DNA of 64,000 nt from Sapria himalayana (GCA_029783825.1 JAREIK010002039.1:180769-244768), one strand, 5' to 3'; counted from the stretch's first letter, positions 11,035 through 25,385 are shown. Notes: a model not told the origin generated them from the sequence alone. A program made the numbers and translations.

Positions 11035-12659
11035 GTAAACACTTTTATAAATGTTATATAGTATATATATATAACATTTATATAAACATTATACATATTA
11101 TATTTATATATAAAAATTTATATGCTATATAAATGATTATAAATATGTATAAATATTTTATATGTTATATAAATGTTATATAAACAATTATTTAAATGGA
11201 TAGTGTTATGTAAATATTGTATAAATATTTATAAACATTTATACATATGTATAAATATTTATATATACCATTATAGGTTTATATAAATATATCAATGTAT
11301 ATATAATGTTATATGTTTATATATATTAAAGTATAACCATATATATATATATATATATATATATTGTCATACAATTATATAAATGTATACATGTATAAAT
11401 GTTTATATATAATGTTATGTGTTTATAAGATTTATAGAAATATTATATTGCTACAAATCGGGCATACTATTTTCCAAAACAATATACCTCACATGCTATA
11501 TTGTTTTCTAAAATAGATTTTTTGTATTTATTTTTTTTTCAAATAATGAAATATACAGAAAGAATAAAAGTATTTTTTGAGTTTATCAGAAAGTAAAATT
11601 ATTTTATTTTGATGTATTTTTTAATATGATTAGGTATTTTATTATATTCTAAAAAAAACAATGTCAACTTGACAATTCAAGTAGCACAACATGAGTCGTT
11701 ATTCACTTGCAAGCTAGGCAACAATTATCTAGGTTGAGTATTTTTAGCCTACTAAATCAATGTGAGCAACCAAACTCTCTGAGATATTAGTTTTGCCGAA
11801 CTTAAGTGCCAATTAAACTAGTAAATATTTTGGCATAACCCAAAATATCATCTCTAACACAAGCATAATAAAATAACTTCGATCACTTGTAAACTCTTTT
11901 GAATCATACACTGTAAAATATATGATTTGCTTTGAATTAAATTGTTCATGAATAAATAAAATATATTATGTTAGACAATAATTTAAACAATAAGATTTAA
12001 AAGAATACTAACATTTCATCCTATGCATTATTTGTGATCAAGCATTCATAAAAATTTTATATAAATTTAATATCAATTCTTTCTCAAGTAAGCTTGGTTT
12101 TTATGGTGTATGTATGTCAACTTGAATGGAAGTTGAGATTATCGTTAAATTGTTTTTCATGGTTTATGGTGTTGTACATAATGGTTCACCAACCTATTTC
12201 CAATTTTTAAATATCTATAACCTAATTTATGCATATTTTTTCAGAATATTTACATTCAAACATGTTGCAGAATTAACAATGCTTGTATGATTTACCAATG
12301 CCAAAAAAGTTGATGTTGTTAGCTCAGCACCAACACCCTTAACTTCTTGTATTACAAAAGTAATATCATCAAATCAAACTTCAGTTTTAAAATGAAAGGA
12401 AGACAAAATGTTGACACTTAATCATACTAACCTTTGTCAAAAGAAAAGTTGCCCATGGGGCAAATGCAGAAAAAATTAGGTCCAGTGAATAAACTAACAG
12501 TCTCAACAGATATAGGAAAATTGAACAAATTCACTATCATGGTATTAAGTAATAAATATGTAATTATGACATAAGAAAAATAAAAGTAATAAAAGATACG
12601 ATAGAGAGATTACTAGCAGATATCTGATTGATATACAATAAGAAATTTGTTGAGTAGTA
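9606..12659. other. 5' non-coding region of CACTA copy A (middle part)
   Basis: No gene seen. It is the reverse complement of copy C 30610-34430 with small indels. It contains a (CA)17(TA)7 run at 10987-11034 (only (CA)7 in copy C at 32958-32971), an (AT)13 run at 11339-11364, and a TATA-rich zone at 10900-11450. The position about 12272-12290 is the unoccupied site of the SINE found in copy C. Confidence 0.6.
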
Positions 12660-12985
12660 GATAAAATTATTCAACATGGCCAGTGATAGTGACACCTTAT
12701 AACTTGTCTCCATAGTTGAGTATGAAGCAGCAATATATGTTCTTGTCAATATTGGTTCCAGGGTCAAAAAATATGAAAGACATGCTAGATATTTTCTTAC
12801 AGCCTCTTATTGCAGAGTTAAATCATTTATGGGATGTTGGCGTGAATACATATGATATCTTAAAGAAACAAATTTTTATTATGCGGCAGCCCTTATGTGG
12901 ATAGTAAGTGACTTTCCTACATATTTAATGTTATCTGGATGGAGTACTACAGGATGATTCACATGCCCATATTGCATGACAAATT
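12660..12985 (+). pseudogene. TNP2 transposase fragment, inverted inside CACTA copy A
   Basis: On the plus strand, opposite to its host element, this stretch is homologous to copy C 38150-38490, part of the CACTA TNP2 transposase. Pieces in alternating frames are DMLDIFLQPLIAELNHLWDV, GVNTYDI, MWIVSDFPTYLMLSGWSTTG and FTCPYC. The last two match the conserved transposase region around a D-F-P-A-Y and C-P-x-C motif. A TAG replaces an expected Trp near 12713 and there is at least one frameshift. Copy C lacks this fragment at the equivalent place (about 30480), so it was inserted, probably as a fragment of another family member, into the 5' region of copy A. Confidence 0.75.
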
Positions 12986-14682
12986 CTTATGACAAATTCT
13001 TTTCAAAAAAACATGAAAAAAGAATTATCTTGTGTGAGATTGATCAAAATTATCAAGTTAGATCATCAAACCAATTTCAAAAATCATATATTCCAATCTT
13101 CGTCAAAAACTGAAAGCATGTACCAAATAATGAAACAAATGCTAACACAACATGAGGTCTTCAAATTGAAAGAACACTAATTAGGTTATGATTCATGATA
13201 CTTCATGGTTTAGAAAATACAGAAAATATTGCCTTCTTGATGCTATTTTGGTTGGCCACCAATTAGGTTATCGTTCATGTTTAACTTGTTTAAATTTTAA
13301 AATATTAATATTTATTTATTTATTTGTTATTTTAAGATTACATATTATATTTTAAATTTAATATTATTTTTTATTTTTTTTTAATTTATTATAATAATTT
13401 ACTCAATGTTTTAATTCTTATAAATTTTAGTAGAGGCAAAAGTAAAACTTAAATTAAAATCAACATAGGGTCAGTTTGGTAGTAATTTTCAAAAGTGTTA
13501 ATAGTGCTAAAAATAATTTTAATTGCATTGAGAACAAAAAAATATCATTAGTAATATTTTTTAAAACTTTTTTTAAATAGAAAAAAAATACATGAAGTAT
13601 TCTTTTAATAAACAATAGGAGATATTTTTAGTATAACTCGTTAAAGTTTTTGGATGTAATTAACACATCAATTTATTTATCCTTAAATATCAATTTATTT
13701 TATTTTAAATTTAATGAAAAATATAATTTTTTTATAATTCAAATATTTCAAAACTTTTACTAATAATTTTTTAAAAAAATTTCAATAATCATTTAATTTT
13801 TTTTAGAGTTTTATTAATATAAGTATTTACTTATTTATTTGTTAATTTAGATTTTTTGTAAATATTTGTTTTAGAAGCATATAACTAATGATTTTAGGTT
13901 TTTATTAACACAAATGTTTATGTAAGTTCATTTATTATTTCAAAAATTTAAAATGTTTATAATTATAGAATTAATTATTTAATTTATTTATTAATACAAA
14001 TATTTAAACATCTTTATATATTAATTCAAAAAATATTTTGTATATTTTTTAAAAATTTAATTATCATAAAAATATTTATTTTAGTATTTATTAATATAAA
14101 TTTTTATTCGTATTTATATATATTTGAAATTATTTATTTATAATATCTTATTTTTATAATTATATGAGGAGAGATGTCTTTCAAGGATCCCTCATCCATA
14201 GACCATGATAAACCTTTAATACACAATTTCATCTTATATTAAAACAAATAATATAAAAAACAAAAAAAAATAATTCAGTAGAGATTAATGATAGAAATAA
14301 TTTCGAGCTAAATAACTAGGGAAAATCCCTAGCTAAATATATATTTTTTATGAAAATAATAATTTAAGGACTAATCGCTTGTTATTAATATATAATTATA
14401 AAAATATTAATCCAAGTAATGATTTAGCGAAAGATTTTTTGTTGAGCTAATTAGTTAGGGAAATCCATCTCTAAAGGCATTGCTAAATTATCTGCCAATC
14501 ATTGTGCAAAAATTTATGAAAATATTAGCAGGGGACATTTTTCCATCGAAAATTTTGGTCTCTAATCTATCACAAATTTGTTATTCAATACAAAGTCAAC
14601 ATATCTTGCTATTCCATAGATAATCCCTCGCAAATTAGCTAGAAATTATTTCCCGAGCTAAATTTTCGTAGCTAAAAAAATA
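12986..14682. other. 5' non-coding and subterminal region of CACTA copy A (distal part)
   Basis: No gene seen. 12990-13260 mirrors copy C 30190-30460; 13260-14680 mirrors C 29190-30130. The last 400 bases carry the subterminal TAGGGAAAATCCCTAGCTAAA-like inverted motifs (for example near 14319-14338) that are shared with copies B and C and are expected to bind the element's second protein. Confidence 0.6.
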
Positions 14683-14695
14683 ATTTCTTATAGTG
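14683..14695 (-). repeat. 5' terminal inverted repeat of CACTA copy A
   Basis: Plus strand ATTTCTTATAGTG, i.e. CACTATAAGAAAT on the minus strand. It differs by one base from CACTACAAGAAAT, the family form inferred from the other ends. The (GATA)n array begins within 20 bases. Confidence 0.8.
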
Positions 14696-14701
14696 TAGAA
14701 A

Positions 14702-16246
14702 AATTGATAGATAGATAGATAGATATATATATATATAGAAAGAAAGAAAGATAGATAGATAGATATAAAAAATATAGATAAACAAATAGATTGACAAATA
14801 GATAGATAGATAGACAGAGAGATACATATATAGCTAGAAATATAGATAGATAAATAGGCATATAGACACATAAAGATAGTTAGATAGATAAATATATAGA
14901 TAAAAAGAAAGATATATAGACAAATAGATTGATAGAAAAATAGATAGATAAAGAGATAGATAGATAGATATATAGATAGATAGATAGACAGATAGATAAA
15001 TAGATAGAAAAATAGATAGACAGATAGAAAGATAGATAGATAAATAGGTCGATAGATAGGAAAATAGAGAAATAGTTAGAAAGAAAGAAAGATAGATAGA
15101 TAGATAGCTAGATAGATATAAAGAACGAAAGTAAATAGCTAGATAGATAGATAGATAGACAAATAAATAGTTAAATAGATAGATTAATTGATTGATTGAT
15201 TGATAAATATACTGATATATAGATAGATAGATAGATAGATAGATAGATCATTAGATTAATAGATAGATTGATAGATAGGAAGATGGACAGATTGATAGAT
15301 AGAAAGATATATAAATAGCTAGATAGATAGATAAATAGAATGGTAGATATATTGATAGATTAATTAATAGATAGTTTATTTGATTGATTTATTAATTGAT
15401 TGATAGATAGATAAATAGATAGATAGATTGATAGACAAATTGATAGATAGACATATAGACTAATAGAAAAATAGACTGATAGATAGATTGATAGATTTAT
15501 TGATTGATTGGTAGATAGATAGATAGATAAAGATAGATAAATAGGTAGATAGATAGATTGATTGATAGAGAGAAAGACATACAGATAGATAAACATATAT
15601 GTAGATAGACAAATAGACAAATAGATAGATATTAACATAGTCTGATAGACAAATAGACAAATAGATAGATATACAAATAGATAGATAGATAGATAGATAG
15701 ACAAATTGATAGATAGATAGATCAATTCAAAGATATAAAGGCAAATAGATAGCTATATAGATAAATATATAGATAGTTAAATAGACAGACAAATAGATAG
15801 ATACATAGATAGATAGAAAGATAGATAGATTGGTAGACAATTAGATAGATAGATAAAAGATAGAAAGACAAATATATGAATAAAATGATAGTTAGATATA
15901 CATATAGATAGATAGAAGGAATGATAGTAAGAAAATACATAGATAGAAGAAATGATAGAAAGAAAGATAGATAGATATATAGATATATAGACAAATGAAT
16001 AGGTAGTTTGATAGAAAGATAGATAGATAGACAGACAGATAGAAAGATAGATATATAGATAAACAAATAGATAAATAGATAGATAGACATTAGATGGAAA
16101 GATAGAGAGAGAGAGAGATAGATAGATATATAAAAAAATAGAAAAACAATTAGATAGATAGATCTATAGAAAGAAAGAAACCTAGAAAGATTGATAGACA
16201 GATAAAGAGAAAGAATGATGGATAGATCATATAGATATATAGACAA

Positions 16247-16283
<37 letters not shown>

Positions 16284-16667
16284 GAGAACGATAAAATGAT
16301 AGATAGATAGATAGATAGAGATAAAGATAAATAGATAGATAGATACAAAGAAAGTAAGATAGATAGATAGATAATTAGGCACATAAGTAATTAAAAAGAT
16401 AGATATTTATAAAGATAGATAAATAAACAAATACATAGATAGATATATAGATAGATAGAATTTGAGATAAATATATATATAAAAAGATAATAAAATAAAC
16501 AGATAGAAAGATAAATAGATAGTCAGATAGATAGATAGATAGATAGATAGACAGACAGATAGATATATATTATGTTAGATAGATAAAAAATTGATAGACT
16601 TATAGATAAATAGATAGTTAGATATATAGTTTGATAACTAGATCAAAAAATAGATCGATATAAAGAT

Positions 16668-16720
<53 letters not shown>

Positions 16721-19525
16721 TAATTAGATAGATAGATAGATAGATAAACATATAGATAGATACACAAATAAATAAATAAATATAAAGATTGATAGATAAA
16801 TGGATAGATAGGTTGACAGCGAGTTAACTAGAAAGAAAGATAGAAAGATAGATAAATAGATAGATATATATATATATATATATATATAGATAGACAAACA
16901 TATATATATATATATATAGATTGGTATATAAATAGATAGATAGATTGATTGATTGATAGAGAGAGAGATATATATATATATATATATATTGACAAATATT
17001 TAGATAGATAGATAAATAGATAGTTATAAAGATAAATTGCTTGATAGATAAATAAATAGATAGACAGAGAGAATGAAAGGCAAATTGATATAAAGACATA
17101 TTTATAGATAAATAGATAGACAGATAGAAAAGTAGACATACTGATAGATAGATAGATAGACTCATAGATAGATAGATAGAGAGATAGGTAAACAGATAGA
17201 TAGATAGAAAGATAGAAATATAGATTAATTGATAGATATAAAGATAAATAGATAGAACGGTAGGTAGGTAGAGAGATAGAGATATAGATAAATAGACAGA
17301 CATATATATAGATATATAGATAGAATGATAGACAAATAAATAGTTTTACAGATAAATATATTGACAGATAGACAAATAGAATGATAGATAGATAGATAGA
17401 CAGATAGATAGATATACAAATTGATAGATAGATAGTCTAATAGACTGGTAGAATTATAGATAGATAGATAGATATATAGATAGATAGACATGTATACAGA
17501 TAGACATATATGATGATAGAAAAAAATAGATAGATATGTTGATTTATTGATAGATAGATAGATTGATAAATAGACATTGACAAATAGACAAATAGACAGA
17601 TAGAAAGATAGAGAGATAAACAAATTGATTGATTGAATGATTGATATATATATAGATTAATAGATAGATAGACAAATAGATAGATAGAAAGTTAGATATA
17701 CTAAAAGATAGATAAATAGAAAGATATATCAATAGACAGATAGATAGATATATATATAGAAGGATCTATAGATATATAGATTTATAGATTGACCGATATA
17801 GACACATTGACATAAAGATAGATAGGTAGACAAATAGACAGATAGACAGATAGACATATAGATAGTTAGATAAATAAATAGATAGACATATAGACAAGTA
17901 GACATGTAGATAGGTAGACATGTTGATAGATAAACATTTTGATAGGTAAATAGGTAGGTAGGTATCAAGTAGAAAAGTAGACATGTAGATAGTTAGATAT
18001 ATAGACAAATATAAAAAATAGATAGATAGATAGATAGAGTGATAATCAAATTGATAGATAGATAGTTATACAAATAAATAGATATATAGCTAGACATATA
18101 TACATATAGATAGATAGATTGATTGATACTAAGCCAGAACGATAGAAAGATAGAGAGGTAGAAAGATAGAAAGAAAAATAGATAGAAAGATATAAATATA
18201 TATAGACAGAAATAGATAACCAGATAAATAGATATTCAGATAGATATACAGATACAATGATAGACAGCTATACATATTGACAAATACTCATATAGACAAA
18301 TAGATAGATAGATAGATAGACAGACAGATTGATTGATTGATAAATAGAAAAATAGATAGATAGCTTGATAGTCTGATAGACAAAAATATAGATAAATAGA
18401 TAGACTTATAAAGAGATAGTCAGATAGATAGATAGATAGATAGACAGATAGAGAAATAGATAAAAAAATTAAAAGATAAACAGATAGATTGTTAAATACA
18501 TAGATTGAAAAATAGAAAGATAGATAGATAGAAAAATAGACAGATACAGAAATAGACAAAGAAATATATAGATAGATAGATAGATACACTTATATACATA
18601 AAGGTAAATAAATAGATAAATAATTAAATAGATAGAAAAATAGATAGTATGATAGATATATAGATAGATAGACATATAGGTAATTAAATATTTAGATAGA
18701 TCAATAGATAAATAGATATATAGATAGACATATTGATACAAAGATAAATAGATAAATAGATAGACAGACAGAAAGATAGATAGATAGATAGATAGAAAGA
18801 TAAACAGATAGATATATATATAGATATAAAGATAGATAAATATATAGATAGACATATAGACAGATAGACAGATAGACAGATAGACTTATAGATAGATAGA
18901 TATATATATATATATAGATAGATAGATAGACATATATATAGATAGATATACAGATATATAGATTGATATTTAAACAAATAGACCATGTGGACAGATAGAC
19001 AGAAAGATAGATAAATATCTAGATAGATAGACAGGTTGACATATATAAAGATAGACAAATAGATAAATAGACATAGTTACAGATATACAGATAGACACAT
19101 AGATATATAGACATATAGACATACAGACAGATAGATAAATAGATTGATAGATAGATAGACAAACAAACAAACAGACAAATACACAAATACACAAATAGAT
19201 AGATTGATTTATCAATAAAAATAAATAAAGAAAAAAAAGAAAGAAAGATAGATAATTAGGTAGAAAGATAGATACAAAGATACACAGATAGGAAGAATTA
19301 AATAAAGAAAGATAGAAAGAAAAAAAACAAAATAAATAAAAAGATAGATAAATAGATAGATTGATAGATAGATAGATTGATTGATAGTTAGATAGTTAGA
19401 TAGATAGATAAATAAATAGATAAATAAAGAGATATATAGATATTTAGATAAGTTTATAGAACATTATATAGATAGATAGATAGATAGACAAACAGATAGA
19501 TAGATATATAGACAGAAAAATAGAT
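14702..19525 (+). repeat. Degenerate (GATA)n tetranucleotide array, 4.8 kb
   Basis: Almost continuous GATA units on the plus strand, with scattered GACA, GAAA, GATT, GGTA and TATA variants. Pure GATA stretches run to tens of bases (for example 15224-15248 and 16251-16282). A (TA)24 tract lies at 16671-16718, with shorter TA runs at 16865-16917, 16970-16988 and 18899-18916. The minus-strand ORFs over this region (up to 220 codons) are Tyr/Leu/Ser/Ile repeats produced by TATC read in three frames and are not genes. Between copy A's 5' end and copy B's 5' end there is nothing else. Confidence 0.95.
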
Positions 19526-19540
19526 AAAAACATACTCTAC

Positions 19541-20728
19541 AAAAAATGTCTATTTAGCTAGTAAATTTTAGCTAGGGATAAATTCCCTAGCTAATTAGCA
19601 AGGGATAAATTAGGAAATAACAAGGGATATTTGATTTTACAATAAATTAAAATTTTGCGATGGATTAGTGATGAATTAGCATCGGAAATCTTTGAATTAA
19701 AATTTTCAGTCGCTAAAATATTTGTCGATATTCTATCAAAGGAAAGATGGAACTTTAGCAACGTATTTAGCTACAGAAGTTCCTTTGTTAATTAAAATTA
19801 GAGAAAATATGTCGCTAAATAATTATTTAAATTTATTTTTTTTAGATTTTATATATTATTGAAAGCAATAATTCCTTAAATGTTTATTTTCTCAAAATAT
19901 ATGCATTAAGCTAGGGATTTTCCCTAGCAATTTGGGCTAGTAATAATTTCCATCACTAATGTTTAACTATATTTTTTAAGCATTATTTATTTTAATATTC
20001 TATATAATTTTTTATATTAAAGGTATGTCATAGTCTATAGATGAGCGATCCTTAAAAGACATAATCTCCTTATATAATAATAATATGATATTATAAATAT
20101 AAAATTTAAAAAATATACAAATATAAATAAAAATTTACATTAAATATGACTAAAATAATTATTTTTTTATTTTAAAAAAAATATTATATAATATTTTTCA
20201 TAAATATTATTTATTATATTTTAATATTTATATTAAAATATATTATATAATTTATTAATTTATAATATTTTTAAAAATATTTTAATTAATAAATAAACAT
20301 AAATAAAAATTACTACGAATAAAAACTAAATTAAACAAATATTTTATTAAATTAAAAAAAATTATAAAAATATATGAATAAATAAATAAACAAGTAAATA
20401 TTTATTAAAATAAAAGTAAAAAATAATATTTTTATTATAATAGGAATTTTTTAAAACTATAATGACTAATATATTTGAAATTTTGAATTATAAAAAAATT
20501 TTCAAATTTTTCATAAAATTTAAAAGAAAATAATTTGATATTTTTATATTAATACATAGGTGTTTTAATTAAATCAAAAATTTTGATTATTTAAAAAATA
20601 AATATTTCACGGTGGTTATTAAATCAACACTTCAAAGATTAAAATTTATAATGACTAAAAGATTCAAATTTTATGTCTTTATCATTATTTCATGCCTTAA
20701 TAAAATCGTATAAGTAAATTTTATGCAG

Positions 20729-20761
<33 letters not shown>

Positions 20762-22850
20762 TACATGCATGCATGCATGTATGTATACATGAATACTTTA
20801 TTATTATATAATATTATTTTATTTATTTATGAAATAATATCATTTATGGTTAAATAAAAATCTATTTCATTTATTTTATTTAAATTATTTATTTTTTATA
20901 ATTTTTGTTTACTCTTATATTTTTGTATCATATATTTACATCCAGTTTATTATTTATATATGGTTTCTTTGAAAAACAAAATGCTAAGGCATTAAGCACG
21001 TAACATTTTTTCTATCTTTCAACGACGAAGATATGAGAAGCGAAATGGGACTATGGGAGTAACCTATTAAATCTACCTCTTCTTGTTACTAGGTAATATT
21101 ATCATTTTTCTTCTCATTTGGAATACTATTTACATATCTCTGTCTCTCTCAATTTGATTACCACTGGCTGATTTTTGTTTTTACAAAATATTCGAGTATA
21201 ATTTTTTTTTATTTTTCCCCAATTTTCCTTCTTTTTTCTTCTATTTTCATATTACTTATTAGATTTTGACACTACACCATTAATGAATCAATAAATGGTC
21301 AGTGTAAACTTGGTTCTTTTATTGTTTACATTTTAGGTTTTTATTGATTTCAAATACTAAATGTTTACATATTGTTTTCTCCTTCTATAACTTATCAAAA
21401 TAAATAATGCTCGATGTTTTCTGCTTCTGCAACTTTCATAAAAAATATACTTAATGCTTATGTGTTCTATTTTTTTCATCTCTAAAATTATTATAAACAA
21501 ATAACATTTTATATAAAACATTTATGCATTTATTTAATCATATGACATTATATATAAATGTCTATACGTTAATATATATAAATATATTACATTATATATA
21601 AACACTAATATGTTTATATAAACATATAATGTTATATATAAATATTTATACATATTTATTAATGTTTATAAATATTTATACAACATTTACATAAACCTAT
21701 CCATTTATATAATTTTTTATTTATCAATTATATAACATATAAAATGTTTATACATTTTTGTAAACATTTAAATGACATTTTAATTTTAATTTAAATATAT
21801 AATATTTATAATGTTTATATAAATGTGATATATATACTATACAAAATTTATAAAAGTGTTAAATATATATAATTGTATATAAGTAACATTTAAAAAATAT
21901 TGTAAACACAGATATTATATCTTAACACTTTTATAATTATATAATCATATGCCTATATAAAAAAGAATTTATAACTATATTTATAATTATGTAAACTATT
22001 TTTATAACCATATTTATAACTACACATACCTATTTTTTTAACTATATAATAATTTATAAATAAATATATAATTCTATATACCAATATTTCTAACAAAATA
22101 TACAATATGTATAATAATATATAGCTATATATAATTGTATTTTACTAAATGTATAACTATAAAAACATTATATATAATTATATCTTTAACTACATACATA
22201 TTTATAACTATATTTGTATAAATATATATAAATATTTGTATAACTATGTAACACTCTATATAATTAAATATAACTATATTTGTATCTATATATACATATA
22301 TGTATTCATATAATAAAATCTTAATATTTGTTTATAACATTGTATATATTTATGTATAACTATTTATAACTACTTGTAATAATATATCTATATATAACTA
22401 TATGTTTAACTATATATAACTCTATTTTTAACAATATATAATATGGGTATAAAAACATATAACTATAAATAATTGTCTTTGACAAAATGGATAACTAAAA
22501 TAACATTATACAAAACAATATTTAAATATATATACCTATATTTATAAATATAAGTATAACTATATGTATAACCACATATAAGTATATTTATAATTATTGT
22601 ATAACAACATACATCATTATGTTTAACTATGTGTATAACTATTTATATATTTTTGTATAACTATATAAAACTCTAAATAATTATAATATAACTATATGAG
22701 GCATGATTTTTTTTCCCTGACAATTATTTTGTAGCTTATGAAGATTGAATTTACAACCTCCAAGGAGGCTCACATCTATCTCAAGAATTAGTTTATTGAG
22801 CCTTTGGTTTTTGATGTCTAAATATATATACATATTCATTTAATTGAAGT

Positions 22851-22901
<51 letters not shown>

Positions 22902-24400
22902 TTTATATATATAAATAATATATATATTGTTTTTTGTGGGTAGATATATATATTTTATTGAACACATGTGGAATAATGTTAAAAAATATTGATTAATATC
23001 CAAGCTCAATTAAATCCATTAAAAAAACTGAGACTGAATATTAACAAACATATCAAGTATCATTGAACTTAATTGAATTTTAATTTAAACTATTTATTCA
23101 TATTAAAAAATGTGTTACATTTAAAAAAAATTGTAATAAATCAAATTAAATATAATTCATTAATATATATATGGAATACATTTGTATATCATCAAAATGC
23201 ATCAAAATGCATCAAAAAACTTTGTTTTCGTTATTCTAATTGAATTTTGAATATTATCAAACATTATTACTAATAAATGAGAATTGTTAAAATATTATCA
23301 TATGCTTATTAAATAATTTTTGTAAAGCATTGAAATACAACAATAATATTATTTTATCAATATTTTATAGTCCTTAATTAAAATTAAATAATATTTAACA
23401 TTTTTATTTTGAGTGTCGACAAGATCATTTTAACTGCTAAGGGTTTGTTTTGATTTTGCTGTTTTTTATTTTGAAATTCTTCTTATACTTTAACTATTAT
23501 CGTATATTGCATTTTCCATTGAAATTATATAGTCGACATTTGTATGTGAATGTTAACGTGTAAAGTGAAGTTATTACCAAAAGTAAATATATGACCAGAG
23601 ATCCTCCTCATGCACACAATTTTAATCTTGAAGTTCATAGTAAATCATTACAAGTACTAAAATCATTAATCACAAGTATATAAGTGATGGCTATATTAAT
23701 AATTTTTGCTAAATTAATAATTTCACATCCTTCATATTGATTAGGTATTAATCGAGGTGTATGTAAGTTTTAATTTCCAAACTATCCTTTGATTGCAGTT
23801 TTCCACAAATAATAATAATAATAATGATATGTAATTATTTGTCTAATTAGTTTAAATTTTTAAGGCTAGGAATCTGTAATTGTAGCTTGCTTCATATCTA
23901 TGTTTTCTAGTCGAACACTTTGTATGATTTGTTTTCAATTCCAAATATGTTTTGTTCATGTCTTAATTCTTCATTAATTCATTTGCCAAGAGTTTTTGAA
24001 ATTGGATATCAATTCCATTAATTTATTCTTTTTTTTATATTCAAAGATTGAGTAGAATCACAGTAAAAATTATGCTATTTTATCATCATTGAGGTGTGAG
24101 AAGCTTACTCCTTCAAATTTTCAATTTATTTATTTTTTGCTTTCCTTTCTTGTCTATTCACATATTTTTCTCCCTTCATCTAGTAATAGTGTGATATCTA
24201 TTAATCGTTGCTATTCTAAAAAAATGCATTATCTATTAATGTAGATTCTGCAAATGCATAGCCTTGATATTCACAATATTTAATCTTTAAATAATCATAT
24301 ATAAGTAATTTTATTTAATAAGTAGTATATTTTGAAGTAATTATATGTTTCATTCAAAATAATGATTAAGCATTATTCTTTGTAAATAAAATAGGGCAAA
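19541..24400. other. 5' non-coding region of CACTA copy B
   Basis: No gene seen. 19541-20100 is subterminal sequence shared with A and C. 20740-20762 is an (AC)n run. 21480-22690 is a TATA-rich zone comparable to C 32450-33100 but longer, with many ATATAACTATAT repeats. 22700-22820 looks like a decayed SINE. 22856-22898 is a (TA)n run. 22900-23680 is not matched in A or C by eye. 23690-24400 is again collinear with C 36050-37150 but lacks about 60 bp around the GTGCACTAGAAGAGAC block. Confidence 0.55.
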
Positions 24401-25260
24401 ATAAGTTTAGATCATCACTTGATGAACAAAAGGTTTATGAATGAAATTTTGAATCAAGAATTTTTGAGTGAGCTTGAAACTTTCATCAACTTTGTGGGTA
24501 GTCAATCAAAATGGATTGATGGAGAAAAAATTAAGTGTCCATGTAATAACCACAAGTGTCAGAATATTTCTTTTTATGATGTAAACAAAATAATTTGGCT
24601 TAGTACCAAATTTTTTGTTTGGATTTATCATGGGGAAAGTATAATGGCTCTTAACATTGACCAAAATAAGGATATTGAATCATTTGCGTGTTGTGATTAA
24701 ACATCAAACACATACGATATAATGGTCATGGAAGCTGCTGGTGCTTGCTTCAATATGGATTGCATGGATGAACCACCAAATCCTGAAGCTCAAAAATTTT
24801 ATGAAATGCTTAAAGTTGCAGATAATCAGTTGTGGCCTCATTGTAAAACACATTCGTAATTGTCACATGTGGCTCGACTAATGAGCATGAAGTTAGAAAA
24901 TCATATCTTTGAGAAATTATTTGATGAATTAACAGACTCTATTAAAGAGATTATTCCGAATAATAATTTTGTCACGAACAACTTTTACAAAACTAAGAAG
25001 TTACTATGAGGTATGGGTCTACTAGTGGAAAAAATTGTTGTTTCAATGGATGTCTGTTATATTGAGGTGGTGATAGTGATTTAATTAGCAGTAAGTTTGT
25101 GATCATTTTTAGTTTAAGAAGGCACCTTGTATTGTAGATATGGGACAAAAGGTGAAAGTTACATTAAAGAAGATGTATTACTTTTCTGTAATTCCTCGAT
25201 TATAGAGACTATATGCATCAAATGCTACATCAAATGATATGAGGTGGCATTTTGAGCATG
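24401..25260 (+). pseudogene. CACTA copy B transposase: transposase-associated (TAM-like) domain and start of TNP2
   Basis: The position of copy C's start codon (ATGAGTTCAGATCATCAG at 37151) reads ATAAGTTTAGATCATCAC here, so the original start is lost; the next Met is at 24422. The frame is open to 24700. It shows WIDGEKIKCPCNNHKC, a Cys-rich motif, and FFVWIYHGES, both typical of the plant transposase-associated domain at the N-terminus of TNP2 proteins. After a stop (24698-24700), the same frame continues with EAAGACFNMDCMDEPPNPEA and other segments matching C. At about 25257 the homology jumps over the TNP2 core. Confidence 0.8.
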
Positions 25261-25385
25261 AGGTTGAAATCTTTTTATATTTTATAATATAAAAAGATAA
25301 TTTGTTCTATGTTTATATTTTATAATCTTTTTTTGATAGTAATGCCGATAATTTAACATTTATGATTATTTTATAATATTATACT
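25257..25385. other. Deletion junction with filler in copy B
   Basis: After GAGCATGAGGTTGAA (copy C 38026-38041), copy B has about 110 bp of AT-rich sequence containing two similar TTTTATATTTTATAAT segments. It then resumes at the equivalent of copy C about 40870. About 2.8 kb of C, covering TNP2 and the two following conserved domains, is absent. Confidence 0.7.

Larger units (their letters stand above)
1408..14695 (-). mobile_element. CACTA (En/Spm) element copy A, 5' portion, minus strand
   Basis: The 5' terminus is at 14683-14695. On the minus strand it reads CACTATAAGAAAT, a CACTA-type inverted repeat, followed inward by repeated TCCCTAGCTAAAT-like subterminal motifs (14300-14470, 14640-14680). 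Reading leftwards come about 9 kb of non-coding 5' sequence, then the start of the transposase gene (2345-1408), which is cut off by the hAT insertion. It aligns by eye over most of its length, in inverted orientation, with copy C (29173-38040). Differences from C: a Copia element (5442-9528) with a flanking duplication, an inverted TNP2 fragment (12660-12985), and absence of the SINE at 30994-31174. The element presumably continues beyond the hAT, outside the window. Confidence 0.8.

Noticed and set aside
15360..19215. Many minus-strand ORFs up to 220 codons (Tyr/Leu/Ser/Ile-rich) that look like membrane proteins
   Set aside because: They are TATC repeats read in three frames; a tetranucleotide gives a 4-residue peptide repeat with few stops. 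Overlapping frames are equally open and no gene signal is present.
14702..19525. CRISPR-like or tandem gene array
   Set aside because: The unit is 4 bp without spacers; a eukaryotic tetranucleotide satellite explains it.
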